From assembly GCF_040273735.1 (NCBI RefSeq), contig NZ_JBELZM010000007.1:105800-169799 (forward strand): a DNA stretch of 64,000 nt, read 5' to 3'. The translations under genes were made by a program, and so were the position numbers. Below the pieces are notes generated by a model. The model was not told the origin of the DNA. It ran no database searches and saw nothing but the letters and a program-made list of their open reading frames with translations. The DNA comes from Solibacillus sp040273735 (GTDB taxonomy: Bacteria > Bacillota > Bacilli > Bacillales_A > Planococcaceae). Of the stretch, positions 31,013 through 39,633 are shown piece after piece (the first letter of the stretch is position 1; each line of letters begins with the position of its first letter).

Positions 31013-31960
31013 TCATTTCTGACTCTTTTCTTGAATGTAACTACGTGCATTAAAGCCTAAATCAACAATACCTACTAAAATTACAAATGAATAGAGAGGT
31101 ATTGCTAAAATTGTACTTAAAACTTTTATAAACTTCGGATAGCCAAACGCATCAATGACAAAATGGATAAATGAGATACCTTGTATTGTTAATAATACCC
31201 ACAATACCATTGAAATATTTAGCATGATAATAGCCAATGAAGAACCGGCTTCTGGACGAACGAATAAATTCACTGATAAAGCGATTAAGTAATACCATAA
31301 TACCGAACGTGGCAAACGTAATTCACTAAACTTCGCAAAACTCGGTACGTCTACTTTTAAACGCTTTAAAATCGGTAAATTAACAGTAATAATAATAAAT
31401 GTTAAAAGTAACATGCCAAATGTAATGGAAGCCGGTATTGTCATTTCCAACGTATTTAACATAGTATTCGCCAAATCCATTGTTTCTTTGGGCACAGGTT
31501 GTCCAGTCAGACTTTCCGTCATTTTAATCGATTCCATATAGCTCGTCTTCATGAGCGCAAGAGAATCCCGAATAAAATCTACTTCAAACAAACGCAATGA
31601 AATTAAATACTGAATCGCAAATGTGATCAGCAGTACAATACTCGTTGAGATAAACATAAATACTTTACTCTTTTTATGATAAATAGCATCCCCTATCGCT
31701 ACACCTGCTGCTGCAAAGATTAATGAAGCGGGTAGTAATAGCAGTCCACCAATAAAAAAAGTAATAAATACAGCAATCACTGCGACTAAAAGCGATGACT
31801 TCCGATTATAGTTTGCGCTATACCAAATCATCGGTAATGGAGCAATAATCGCCGCTATAATATTCGCCAACGGAATATAAAATACGATTGCCATCAGCAC
31901 AGTGAACAGAGCAATCATCATTGCACCTTGTGCCAGCTTTCTTGATTGATTATTTTGCAT
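31013..31960 (-). CDS. yybS: DUF2232 membrane protein YybS
   Basis: This 315-residue protein with about eight helices belongs to the YybS/DUF2232 family, which is almost always encoded ahead of gdpP and rplI. A relative contains an ECF-transporter S-component-like fold, but function is not known. N-terminus MQNNQSRKLAQGAMMIALF. It heads the yybS-gdpP-rplI-dnaB unit. A likely promoter lies about 120 bases upstream (TTGTTT, 16 bp, TACAAT on the minus strand near 32080-32107). Confidence 0.88.
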   Translation of the reverse strand: MQNNQSRKLAQGAMMIALFTVLMAIVFYIPLANIIAAIIAPLPMIWYSANYNRKSSLLVAVIAVFITFFIGGLLLLPASLIFAAAGVAIGDAIYHKKSKVFMFISTSIVLLITFAIQYLISLRLFEVDFIRDSLALMKTSYMESIKMTESLTGQPVPKETMDLANTMLNTLEMTIPASITFGMLLLTFIIITVNLPILKRLKVDVPSFAKFSELRLPRSVLWYYLIALSVNLFVRPEAGSSLAIIMLNISMVLWVLLTIQGISFIHFVIDAFGYPKFIKVLSTILAIPLYSFVILVGIVDLGFNARSYIQEKSQK

Positions 31961-32396
31961 GGAGAACCTTCCTTATCTGTTGTTCGTAAGACTTTATAAT
32001 GCAAGGACTATTCAAACTTTGCTATTACATTCGATCGGCTTTTCGACCAGTCTACTTTCAACTTTTCTCACCTTTCTATTGTACCATTTTTGCATGGTCA
32101 AACAAAATAACCGTTACGACAACCAAGAACGAATTAAACCAATCCATTATGACATTCCCTTTAACTTCTCCTCTACGTGTAAAAAATCTGCCTACATCTC
32201 AAGTTTTATAAGTGCACGTAAATACTGGCATATGACCAATATATAGGGTAAAACTCCATAGAATAGAGTGCAAAAGAAATCAATAGTATGTCATTATGAT
32301 TATTTTAGTATAACTTAATATGGAGTATTTTTTGTTTGAATAACTATATTCTACGTATTAAATGCTATTTTCCTGTCTTTTATGTCCTTTATTTCG
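31961..32396. other. Divergent intergenic region yybS / rbsR
   Basis: About 440 bases without a convincing gene; two open frames on the plus strand (31959-32246, 31999-32211) lack ribosome sites and have odd composition. It holds a palindrome ACCATTTTTGCATGGT near 32084 and the probable yybS promoter. Confidence 0.5.
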
Positions 32397-32425
32397 TTGA
32401 CAATTTGTATTGTATAGCATATATT
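32397..32425 (+). promoter_or_regulatory. Promoter of the rbs operon
   Basis: TTGACA, 17 bp, TATATT: an almost ideal sigma-A promoter about 40 bases ahead of rbsR. Confidence 0.85.
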
Positions 32426-32440
32426 ATGTAACCGGTAACA
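32426..32440 (+). promoter_or_regulatory. Operator / cre site at the rbs start
   Basis: ATGTAACCGGTAACA fits every defined base of the cre consensus WTGNAANCGNWNNCW and is also a near-perfect LacI-family palindrome (TGTAACC/GGTAACA). It directly follows the -10 box, so a bound protein would block transcription. CcpA, RbsR or both may use it. Confidence 0.7.
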
Positions 32441-32463
32441 CATTTTGTTTAGGGGGCGAATAG

Positions 32464-33450
32464 ATGGTTAACATTAAAGATGTAGCAAAAGTTGCAAATC
32501 TTTCTGTAGCAACAGTATCACGCTACTTAAACCAAAATGGTTATGTCAGTAAAAAGTCATCAGAACGTATAGAACAGGCAATTCTTGAGCTGGATTATAA
32601 GCCAAGTAGTGTTGCACGTTCTTTAAGTAAAAAACAATCCAATATTATTGGTCTCATTGTTCCGGATATAAAAAATCCATATTTCCCAGAACTGGCGCGT
32701 GCTGTGGAAGACATGGCATGGTCTTATGGATATACGGTTGTTCTTTGTAATTCAGACGACCAGGTGGAAAAAGAATTGTTATATATAGAGCGCCTGTCAC
32801 AAACATATGTTGCCGGCTTAATAGTAGCAACAAGCTTACTGGATCCTTCTGTTTATATGTCCATCAGTACACCAATCGTTGCACTTGACCGAATAATCGA
32901 TGTAACTGTTCCAACTGTAGCAACCGATAACGAAAAAGGAGCCCGGATTGGGGCGGAGTACTTACTTACGAATGGAGCAGGAAATTTACTATGTATACGT
33001 GGTCCGCAAGGTTTAAAAACTGCGGATGATCGCCTTACAGGATTTCTTAAAGCAACGGATAAACGAGGACTAGAGCCAATTGTTATAACAACATCATTTG
33101 ATTTTAAAGTTGCTGCTGAAGCGATTGAACAGACTTTAGCTGTAAATCCTAAGATTGACGGTATTTTTGCAAGCAGTGATACATTAGCCATTGCTGCACT
33201 TCATATTGCGCATAAGCTTGGAAAGCGCGTACCCGAAGAACTGCAAATTGTAGGCTTTGATGGAATTGCACTCGGTGAAATGGTATCACCCCCATTAACA
33301 ACGGTCGGCCAGGATCTGTACAAAATGGGTGCTGCAGCCGCAACAATGTTAATTGAACAGATTGAAGGCAAAGAAATAATACAAACGGTATTAAATATAA
33401 ATCCACAACTAATTGTGCGAGGGACGACAAGAAAGGAAGCTGCAAAATGA
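32464..33450 (+). CDS. rbsR: Ribose operon repressor RbsR (LacI family)
   Basis: This 328-residue LacI/GalR regulator has its helix-turn-helix at 2-25 (IKDVAKVANLSVATVSRYLN) with a hinge helix (SSVARSLSKKQS), then a periplasmic-binding-protein-like sensor domain (IGLIVPDIKNPYFPELARAV). Ribose or a phosphate of it would release it from the promoter operator at 32426. It is the first gene of rbsRKDACB, the same order as in B. subtilis. ATG at 32464 behind AGGGGG. Confidence 0.93.
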   Translation: MVNIKDVAKVANLSVATVSRYLNQNGYVSKKSSERIEQAILELDYKPSSVARSLSKKQSNIIGLIVPDIKNPYFPELARAVEDMAWSYGYTVVLCNSDDQVEKELLYIERLSQTYVAGLIVATSLLDPSVYMSISTPIVALDRIIDVTVPTVATDNEKGARIGAEYLLTNGAGNLLCIRGPQGLKTADDRLTGFLKATDKRGLEPIVITTSFDFKVAAEAIEQTLAVNPKIDGIFASSDTLAIAALHIAHKLGKRVPEELQIVGFDGIALGEMVSPPLTTVGQDLYKMGAAAATMLIEQIEGKEIIQTVLNINPQLIVRGTTRKEAAK

Positions 33451-34325
33451 TTACGGTAATAGGAAGCATCAATATGGACTTAGTCGTTCAAATGGATGTA
33501 TTCCCCAAAAAAGGGGAAACTGTTTTAGGAAGCATATTTACAACGGTTCCAGGCGGTAAAGGTGCGAATCAGGCAGTAGCTGCTGCACGCTTAGGTAGCC
33601 AAGTTAAAATGTTAGGTGCTGTTGGCACGGACAGCTTCGGTACGGAGCTGCGTGCGAATCTGAATGAAGAAAATATAGATACAAGCTTAGTTATAAATAC
33701 AAATGGTGCTACAGGCATTGCAAATATTCTACTCCACGAATCGGACAATCGTATTGTCGTTGTACCAGGCGCCAACTCTAAAGTAACACCTGAAGAAATT
33801 GCATCAGCAAAAAAAGTTATTGAAAACAGTCAGTTAGTAGTAATGCAGCTTGAAATTCCAGTAGAAACGATTGAGTACAGCTTAAAGCTATGTAAAGAGC
33901 TTCAAGTACCGGTGCTATTCAACCCTGCCCCGGCAGCAAACTTCGACATTGAGTGGATGCCGTATATTAAATACTTAACACCAAACGAAACTGAATGTGC
34001 TTTACTTTTCGGAGCCGATGTTGAAGCAGCAGTAGAAAAATACCCAAATCAGTTAATAGTAACATTAGGTGAAGATGGTGCGCGCTACTTCGATGGAACA
34101 AAACATGTTCATGTAAAAGGATATAAAACAACAGCTATTGATACAACAGGTGCCGGTGATACATTTAACGGTGCATTTGCACATGCCATTACAAAAGGTC
34201 AGTCGATTGAAGAAGCAGTATTTTTTGCGAATATAGCGGCGTCATTATCCGTTGAAAAATTTGGAGCCCAAGGTGGTATGCCAAAATTAGAGGAAGTAAT
34301 TGCTCGAAAGGAAGGCGCAAAATGA
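33447..34325 (+). CDS. rbsK: Ribokinase RbsK
   Basis: This 292-residue PfkB-family kinase phosphorylates ribose to ribose 5-phosphate. Motifs: N-terminal SINMDLVVQMDVFP, substrate motif PGGKGANQAVAAARLG (near residue 35) and the ATP/anion-hole motif DTTGAGDTFNGAFA with the catalytic Asp (about 233). It overlaps rbsR by four bases. Confidence 0.97.
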   Translation: MITVIGSINMDLVVQMDVFPKKGETVLGSIFTTVPGGKGANQAVAAARLGSQVKMLGAVGTDSFGTELRANLNEENIDTSLVINTNGATGIANILLHESDNRIVVVPGANSKVTPEEIASAKKVIENSQLVVMQLEIPVETIEYSLKLCKELQVPVLFNPAPAANFDIEWMPYIKYLTPNETECALLFGADVEAAVEKYPNQLIVTLGEDGARYFDGTKHVHVKGYKTTAIDTTGAGDTFNGAFAHAITKGQSIEEAVFFANIAASLSVEKFGAQGGMPKLEEVIARKEGAK

Positions 34326-34711
34326 AAAAACAGGGCATTTTAAATCGCGAATTAGCCGGCATATTTGCTCGTTTAGGTCATACAGACAAAATTGTTATTG
34401 CCGATTGCGGCCTACCGATTCCGGACGGCGTTACATGTATCGATTTATCATACAAACTGGGGGAACCAGGATTTATGACTATTTTAGAAGTTGTTCTAGA
34501 AGATTTTAAAGTAGAACATAGTTACTTAGCTGAAGAAATCATAACTGCAAACGAAACAATTCATTCATCTTTATTGAAAATTGTGGAACCGGTTACATAT
34601 ATACCCCACGAACAATTTAAAAAGATGTCGAGCGAAGCAAAAGTTATTATTCGTACAGGTGAAATGACACCATACGCCAATATCATGCTACAAAGCGGCG
34701 TAATTTTCTAA
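34322..34711 (+). CDS. rbsD: D-ribose pyranase RbsD
   Basis: This 129-residue mutarotase converts beta-pyranose to beta-furanose ribose, the form used by ribokinase. Family marks are the N-terminal LNRELAGIFARLGHTD with catalytic His, IADCGLPIPDGV in the middle, and the C-terminal VIIRTGEMTPYANI. It overlaps rbsK by four bases. Confidence 0.97.
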   Translation: MKKQGILNRELAGIFARLGHTDKIVIADCGLPIPDGVTCIDLSYKLGEPGFMTILEVVLEDFKVEHSYLAEEIITANETIHSSLLKIVEPVTYIPHEQFKKMSSEAKVIIRTGEMTPYANIMLQSGVIF

Positions 34712-34726
34712 GGTAGGTGACGGAAC

Positions 34727-36223
34727 ATGATTGAAATGAAGGGCATAAGAAAAGCATTCAATGGCAACGTCGTATTAAACAATGTTGAGTTCACCCTGTT
34801 AGACGGGGAAATCCACGCCTTAATGGGTGAAAATGGTGCCGGTAAATCAACGATGATGAAAATTTTGGCCGGTATCTACTCGCGAGATAACGGTGACGTG
34901 CTAGTTGACGGTCAGTCGTATACATTTACTTCAGCAAAAGACGCAGAAAACTTAGGCATTCACGTAATTCACCAAGAATTAAATATTCTGCCGCATTTAT
35001 CTGTAGCAGAAAACCTGTTTTTAGGAAAAGAAAAAACAATTGGTTGTACTGGATTCCTGCGTACGCGCGAAATGAATAAAGAAGCAAAGACACTATTGGC
35101 AAAGCTCGGTTTGCATATTGATGTACGTCAGCCTGCCGGTTCGCTATCAGTCGGAAAACAACAGCTGATTGAAATTGCCAAAGCGATTAATTCAGAAGCA
35201 AAGTATATCGTAATGGATGAACCGACAGCTGCCCTTACAGATCGTGAAATTGAAACTCTTTTTGAAACGATTAGAGAACTGAAAGCAAAAGGTATTTCGT
35301 TTGTTTATATTTCACATCGTATGGAAGAGATTTTTGCAATTTGTGATCGTATTACGATTTTACGTGATGGTGAGTATGTTGGGGTTCGGGAAATTCCAAA
35401 AACAACTTTCGATGAAATCGTTAAAATGATGGTCGGACGTGAGCTTGGTGAACGTTATCCAAGCCGTAATGCAAAAATTGGGGATGTTGCTCTAGAAGTA
35501 AAAGGGCTAACATGTCCTGCGGTATGCAATGATATTAACTTCCAGATCCGCAAAGGGGAAATACTAGCATTTGCCGGTTTAATGGGAGCAGGCCGTACAG
35601 AAGTAGCACAGGCGATTTTCGGTAATCTTAAAAAGTCTAAAGGTGACATCTTCATCCACGGGGAAAAAGCTACGATAAAAAACCCGATTCAAGCAATGAA
35701 ATACGGGATAGGATTTGTTACGGAAGACCGTAAAACAGAAGGTCTTGTACTGGATTTTTCAATTAAGGAAAATATGTTTTTAACAAATTTGAAAACGATT
35801 GCAAAAAGTGGCTTTATTCAACCACAACAAGAGCAATTGCATGCTGCGAAATATATTGAGCAGCTAAATATTCGCTGCAGTAATGCAGCACAGGCTGTCG
35901 GCTCATTAAGCGGGGGTAATCAGCAAAAAGTAGTTATCGCAAAGTGGTTAAGCACAAAACCGGATATTTTGATCTTGGACGAACCTACTCGCGGTGTTGA
36001 TATCGGCGCCAAAAAAGAAATCTACTCGATTATGAATCAGTTAGCCGAGGAAGGTGTAGCCATTTTAATGATTTCCTCAGAGCTAACGGAAGTGTTAGGT
36101 ATGGCTGACCGTGTAATGATTATGCATGAAGGTCGTCAAACAGCTATTTTAGACAATGTTGACTTAACACAAGAAACTATTATGCATTACGCAACAGGAG
36201 GAGAAGAAGTTGTTAAAAACTAG
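34727..36223 (+). CDS. rbsA: Ribose ABC transporter ATP-binding protein RbsA
   Basis: This 498-residue protein with two fused ATPase domains powers ribose import. The first has Walker A GENGAGKST (about 35), signature LSVGKQQ and Walker B YIVMDEPTAAL; the second has LMGAGRTE in place of a canonical P-loop, signature LSGGNQQK and ILILDEPTRGVD. The degenerate second P-loop is normal in this sugar family. It starts with ATG at 34727, 15 bases after rbsD. Confidence 0.97.
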   Translation: MIEMKGIRKAFNGNVVLNNVEFTLLDGEIHALMGENGAGKSTMMKILAGIYSRDNGDVLVDGQSYTFTSAKDAENLGIHVIHQELNILPHLSVAENLFLGKEKTIGCTGFLRTREMNKEAKTLLAKLGLHIDVRQPAGSLSVGKQQLIEIAKAINSEAKYIVMDEPTAALTDREIETLFETIRELKAKGISFVYISHRMEEIFAICDRITILRDGEYVGVREIPKTTFDEIVKMMVGRELGERYPSRNAKIGDVALEVKGLTCPAVCNDINFQIRKGEILAFAGLMGAGRTEVAQAIFGNLKKSKGDIFIHGEKATIKNPIQAMKYGIGFVTEDRKTEGLVLDFSIKENMFLTNLKTIAKSGFIQPQQEQLHAAKYIEQLNIRCSNAAQAVGSLSGGNQQKVVIAKWLSTKPDILILDEPTRGVDIGAKKEIYSIMNQLAEEGVAILMISSELTEVLGMADRVMIMHEGRQTAILDNVDLTQETIMHYATGGEEVVKN

Positions 36224-37151
36224 CTCAAAAGAAATGTTAGGAAAGCTAGGTCCTCTTTTAGGATTATTTTTAATTGTAATTGTCATTACGATTTTAAATC
36301 CAAGCTTTATGACAACAGATAATGTTTTAAATATTTTACGTCAAGTATCAATAAGTGCGCTTATCGCATTTGGTATGACTTTTGTTATTTTAACTGGCGG
36401 AATCGATTTATCGGTTGGCTCGACATTAGCGCTTACAGGTGCCGTAGCTGCCACAATGCTCGCTTCAGGAATAGATCCTGTATTAACAATTCTGGCGGCC
36501 TTATTATTAGGTGCCGTTCTTGGTGCTGTAAATGGTATTATCATTGCAAAAGGAAAAGTTGCACCATTCATCGCAACATTGGCAACAATGACAATTTACC
36601 GTGGATTAACGTTAGTATACACGGATGGGCGCCCTGTTTCAGAATTAGGAAACGAAATTACATTCCAAATGTTAGGGAAAGGATATTTCTTCGGTATCCC
36701 TGTTCCGGTATGTACAATGATCCTAGCTTTCATTGTGTTATATGTAATTATGCATAAAACGACATTCGGTCGCCGTGTTTATGCAGTAGGCGGCAATGAA
36801 GCGGCATCTAAATTATCAGGAATCAATGTAGATCGTGTAAAAATTGCCGTATATTCATTAACAGGTATGTTAGCTGCTTTATCCGCGCTGATTTTAACAT
36901 CCCGTCTAAACTCTGCCCAGCCAACAGCAGGGACGTCTTATGAATTGGATGCAATTGCAGCAGTTGTATTAGGTGGGACAAGTTTAACAGGCGGTAAGGG
37001 CTGGATTTTCGGTACATTAGTAGGTGCCTTGATTATCGGCGTGTTGAATAACGGATTGAACTTAATCGGTGTTTCTTCATTCTTCCAGCAAGTAGTAAAA
37101 GGAATTGTTATTTTAATCGCGGTATTAATTGACCGTAAAAAAACAGCATAG
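36210..37151 (+). CDS. rbsC: Ribose ABC transporter permease RbsC
   Basis: This 313-residue permease has eight to ten helices and the BPD_transp_2 hallmark stretch GMTFVILTGGIDLSVGST (near 50-70), plus AVGGNEAASKLSGI, the loop that meets RbsA. It begins with TTG at 36210, eight bases behind AGGAGG, and overlaps rbsA by 14 bases. Confidence 0.96.
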   Translation: MLKTSSKEMLGKLGPLLGLFLIVIVITILNPSFMTTDNVLNILRQVSISALIAFGMTFVILTGGIDLSVGSTLALTGAVAATMLASGIDPVLTILAALLLGAVLGAVNGIIIAKGKVAPFIATLATMTIYRGLTLVYTDGRPVSELGNEITFQMLGKGYFFGIPVPVCTMILAFIVLYVIMHKTTFGRRVYAVGGNEAASKLSGINVDRVKIAVYSLTGMLAALSALILTSRLNSAQPTAGTSYELDAIAAVVLGGTSLTGGKGWIFGTLVGALIIGVLNNGLNLIGVSSFFQQVVKGIVILIAVLIDRKKTA

Positions 37152-37167
37152 AAAGTAGGTCATTAGC

Positions 37168-38106
37168 TTGAAAAAACGTTTGATATTTTTAATGGCACTT
37201 ATGGCCACTGTAATGTTATCGGCTTGTTCAGTAAAGCCGGGGTTCTCTTTGGAGCCTTCTTTTGGTACATCTGCTACATCTTCTGAGAGTAATAGCGATA
37301 CGTTGACAATTGGTTTATCTATTTCAACTTTAAACAATCCTTTCTTTGTAACGCTAAGTGAAAATGCAGAAGCAAAGGCAAAAGAGCTTGGTGTGAAAAC
37401 AACAATTGTAGATGCGCAGGATAATGCATCCAAGCAAGCATCCGATATTGAAGATTTAATACAACAAAACGTTGATCTGATCATCATTAACCCGGTAGAT
37501 TCTGTTGCTGTGGCAACTGCAGTTGAATCTGCTAATGCTTTAAATATTCCTGTTATCACAGTAGACCGTTCATCTGAAGGTGGCGAAGTCGTATCACATA
37601 TTGCCTCTGATAACGTAGCTGGCGGAAAGCTGGCTGGAGAGTATATAACAGAGTTGGTTGGTGAAGGTGCCAAAGTTGTTGAATTGGAAGGCGTCGCAGG
37701 GTCGTCTGCTGCACGTGATCGTGGACAAGGGTTCAATGAAGCTGTCACAGGTATATTAGACGTCGTTGCAAAGCAAACAGCGAACTTTAACCGTTCAGAA
37801 GGCTTAACAGTGATGGAGAACATTCTGCAGTCCAATCCGGATGTTACAGCCGTATTTGCACACAATGACGAAATGGCATTAGGTGCACAAGAAGCAATTT
37901 CGGCTTCGGGTAAGAAGATTGTAGTAGTCGGCTTTGATGCGACTGACGATGCGGTAGCTGCTGTAAAAGCTGGAAGTTTAGCTGCAACGGTTGCGCAAAA
38001 ACCCGATGAGATTGGAAAGATCGCAATGGAAACAGCGATTGCTTATTTAAACGGTGAAACGGTTGAAAAAGTGATTCCAGTGAATCTTGAATTAATTACA
38101 AAATAA
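37168..38106 (+). CDS. rbsB: Ribose-binding lipoprotein RbsB
   Basis: This 312-residue substrate-binding protein has a signal peptide ending in the lipobox LSAC (Cys 20), so it is anchored by lipid outside the membrane. The mature part has the two-lobe fold with LNNPFFVTLSENAEA, INPVDSVAVATAVE and AHNDEMALGA. It starts with TTG at 37168, 16 bases after rbsC, and is the last gene of the operon. An antisense open frame of 246 codons over it is a shadow. Confidence 0.96.
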   Translation: MKKRLIFLMALMATVMLSACSVKPGFSLEPSFGTSATSSESNSDTLTIGLSISTLNNPFFVTLSENAEAKAKELGVKTTIVDAQDNASKQASDIEDLIQQNVDLIIINPVDSVAVATAVESANALNIPVITVDRSSEGGEVVSHIASDNVAGGKLAGEYITELVGEGAKVVELEGVAGSSAARDRGQGFNEAVTGILDVVAKQTANFNRSEGLTVMENILQSNPDVTAVFAHNDEMALGAQEAISASGKKIVVVGFDATDDAVAAVKAGSLAATVAQKPDEIGKIAMETAIAYLNGETVEKVIPVNLELITK

Positions 38107-38109
38107 TAA

Positions 38110-38177
38110 TGCAACAGCCTGCAAATAGGCTATTGCACCTCTTAGGCTGTCACAAGTAATTTTGTGGCAGCCTTTAT
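38110..38177 (+). terminator. Tandem hairpins ending the rbs operon
   Basis: Two stems follow rbsB: TGCAA-AGCC/GGCT-TTGCA (38110-38137) and AGGCTGTCACAA/TTGTGGCAGCCT (38144-38173), the second leading into TTTATT. The T run is poor, so termination may be leaky. Confidence 0.6.
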
Positions 38178-38208
38178 TATGGAACTATAAAAACTTAGTA
38201 CAATAAAA

Positions 38209-38249
38209 AAAAGTACAACAGAGGCCTATTAAGCCTTTGCTGTACTTTT
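38209..38249. terminator. Terminator of rpsF-ssb-rpsR, probably bidirectional
   Basis: Long stem AAAAGTACA...TGTACTTTT with inner AGGC/GCCT, and eight T residues on the minus strand right after rpsR. Confidence 0.9.
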
Positions 38250-38257
38250 AAGAAAAA

Positions 38258-38494
38258 TTATTTTTCTTCAGCTACGAATGGTAATAATGCCATAATACGT
38301 GAAACTTTGATTGCAGATGTAAGTTTACGTTGGTATTTAGCAGAAGTACCAGTTACGCGACGTGGTAAAATTTTACCGCGCTCAGAGATGAATTTCTTTA
38401 AAAGATCTACATCTTTGTAGTCGATGTGCGTAATGTTATTTGAAGTGAAGTAGCAAACTTTACGGCGTTTGCGGCCTCCGCGACGTGGTGCCAT
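38258..38494 (-). CDS. rpsR: Ribosomal protein S18
   Basis: The 78-residue S18 binds 16S rRNA as a dimer with S6. It begins MAPRRGGRKRRKVCYF and carries the signature IDYKDVDLLKKFISERGKI with RRVTGTSAKYQR. ATG behind AGGAGG. It is the last gene of the rpsF-ssb-rpsR operon. Confidence 0.98.
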   Translation of the reverse strand: MAPRRGGRKRRKVCYFTSNNITHIDYKDVDLLKKFISERGKILPRRVTGTSAKYQRKLTSAIKVSRIMALLPFVAEEK

Positions 38495-38538
38495 TATCGT
38501 GTTCCTCCTTTTAATTTTTAATTATAGATGTGAAGTTC

Positions 38539-39096
38539 TTAGAACGGTAAATCGTCTTCAGAAACTTCAATCGGTCCTTTACTGTTTGCAAATGGATCTT
38601 CATCTACACGTGTATAGTTTTGCTGATTTTGAGCTGGCTGTTGATAAGAACCGTAAGAATCCTGAGATTGCGCGCCTCCAAATTGTTGGTTAGGCTGATT
38701 ATAAGATGGCTGACCACCATAATTTTGCCCTCCACCGTATTGTTGGCTTGGTGCACCTTGTGATGCATTAGCTCCTCCACGTGGTTCTAAGAACTGCACT
38801 GAATCAGCAACGACATCTGTTGTATACACACGCTTTCCATCTTGTCCTTCAAAGCTACCTGTTTGAATACGACCTTCTACACCAATCAAACTCCCTTTTC
38901 TCATGAAGTTTGCTAAGTTTTCAGCTTGTTTTCTCCAGGCGATACAGCCTATGAAATCTGCTTCGCGTTCACCAGACTGGCTCGAAAATGTACGGTTTAC
39001 GGCAATCGTAAAGCGTGCCATTGGAACTCCACTCGGTGTGTAACGAAGCTCTGGATCCTTTGTAAGCCTTCCGACTAATACGACACGGTTAATCAT
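38539..39096 (-). CDS. ssb: Single-stranded DNA-binding protein
   Basis: This 185-residue SSB has an OB-fold (1-105, INRVVLVGRLTKDPELRYTP) that binds single-stranded DNA, a flexible Q/N/G-rich linker and the acidic tip SEDDLPF that recruits replication and repair proteins. I use the ATG at 39096, eight bases behind AGGAGG, giving the family N-terminus MINRVVL; a TTG one codon earlier is closer to the site. Confidence 0.97.
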   Translation of the reverse strand: MINRVVLVGRLTKDPELRYTPSGVPMARFTIAVNRTFSSQSGEREADFIGCIAWRKQAENLANFMRKGSLIGVEGRIQTGSFEGQDGKRVYTTDVVADSVQFLEPRGGANASQGAPSQQYGGGQNYGGQPSYNQPNQQFGGAQSQDSYGSYQQPAQNQQNYTRVDEDPFANSKGPIEVSEDDLPF

Positions 39097-39134
39097 CAAT
39101 GCACCCTCCTTTTTTCAGCATTTAAGTTTAAAAA

Positions 39135-39425
39135 TTATTTGTCTTCTTCGCGTACTGCGATGTGACGGATGATGTCTTCGCTGATGTTAGCTAGACGAGT
39201 ATATTCGTTGATAGCTTCAGTACCAGCGTTAACTTTCACGATTTGGTAGAAACCTTCGCGGAAGTCATTGATTTCGTAAGCTAAACGACGCTTACCCCAA
39301 TCTTTTGCTTCTGTGATCTCTGCACCATTTGAAGTTAAGATTTCTTGGAAACGCTCTACTAAAGCTTTCTTCGCTTCTTCTTCAATGTTTGGGCGGATGA
39401 TGTACATTAATTCGTACTTTCTCAT
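39135..39425 (-). CDS. rpsF: Ribosomal protein S6
   Basis: The 96-residue S6 begins MRKYELMYIIRPNIEEEA and has the family core DWGKRRLAYEINDFREGFYQIV. The ATG lies 11 bases behind AAGGAGG; an in-frame GTG inside that site gives a frame to 39437 that I do not use. It heads rpsF-ssb-rpsR. In B. subtilis the S6:S18 dimer represses this operon by binding the leader RNA; the leader here (about 85 bases) has a GGAG/CTCC hairpin that could be the target, but I cannot confirm the motif. Confidence 0.97.
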   Translation of the reverse strand: MRKYELMYIIRPNIEEEAKKALVERFQEILTSNGAEITEAKDWGKRRLAYEINDFREGFYQIVKVNAGTEAINEYTRLANISEDIIRHIAVREEDK

Positions 39426-39510
39426 TTGTGTTTGCACCTCCTTATGGACTTGGGCTCTCCTACTAAATAGGGAGCAAGGAGTAAGTAACTTCTATTACTC
39501 ACATCAATGA

Positions 39511-39539
39511 ATTGTATCATAGTTGTTATTTCTATGCAA
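39511..39539 (-). promoter_or_regulatory. Promoter of rpsF-ssb-rpsR
   Basis: TTGCAT, 17 bp, TACAAT on the minus strand with a TG extension directly before the -10 box. Confidence 0.7.
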
Positions 39540-39590
39540 CTGGCTACATCTTTTAATATTAATGAAATAGATTATTTCATATACAAATAA

Positions 39591-39626
39591 ACGCTTTGTG
39601 AGGATAGATTTCTACTCACAAAGCGT
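39591..39626 (-). terminator. Terminator of ychF
   Basis: Perfect 12-bp stem ACGCTTTGTGAG/CTCACAAAGCGT followed by TTTATTTG on the minus strand. Confidence 0.85.
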
Positions 39627-39633
39627 CTCCTAA

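Noticed and set aside
37125..37865. 246-codon antisense open frame over rbsB
   Set aside because: It mirrors the codon pattern of rbsB, has no ribosome site and low-complexity Ser/Ala/Thr composition; rbsB itself is complete.
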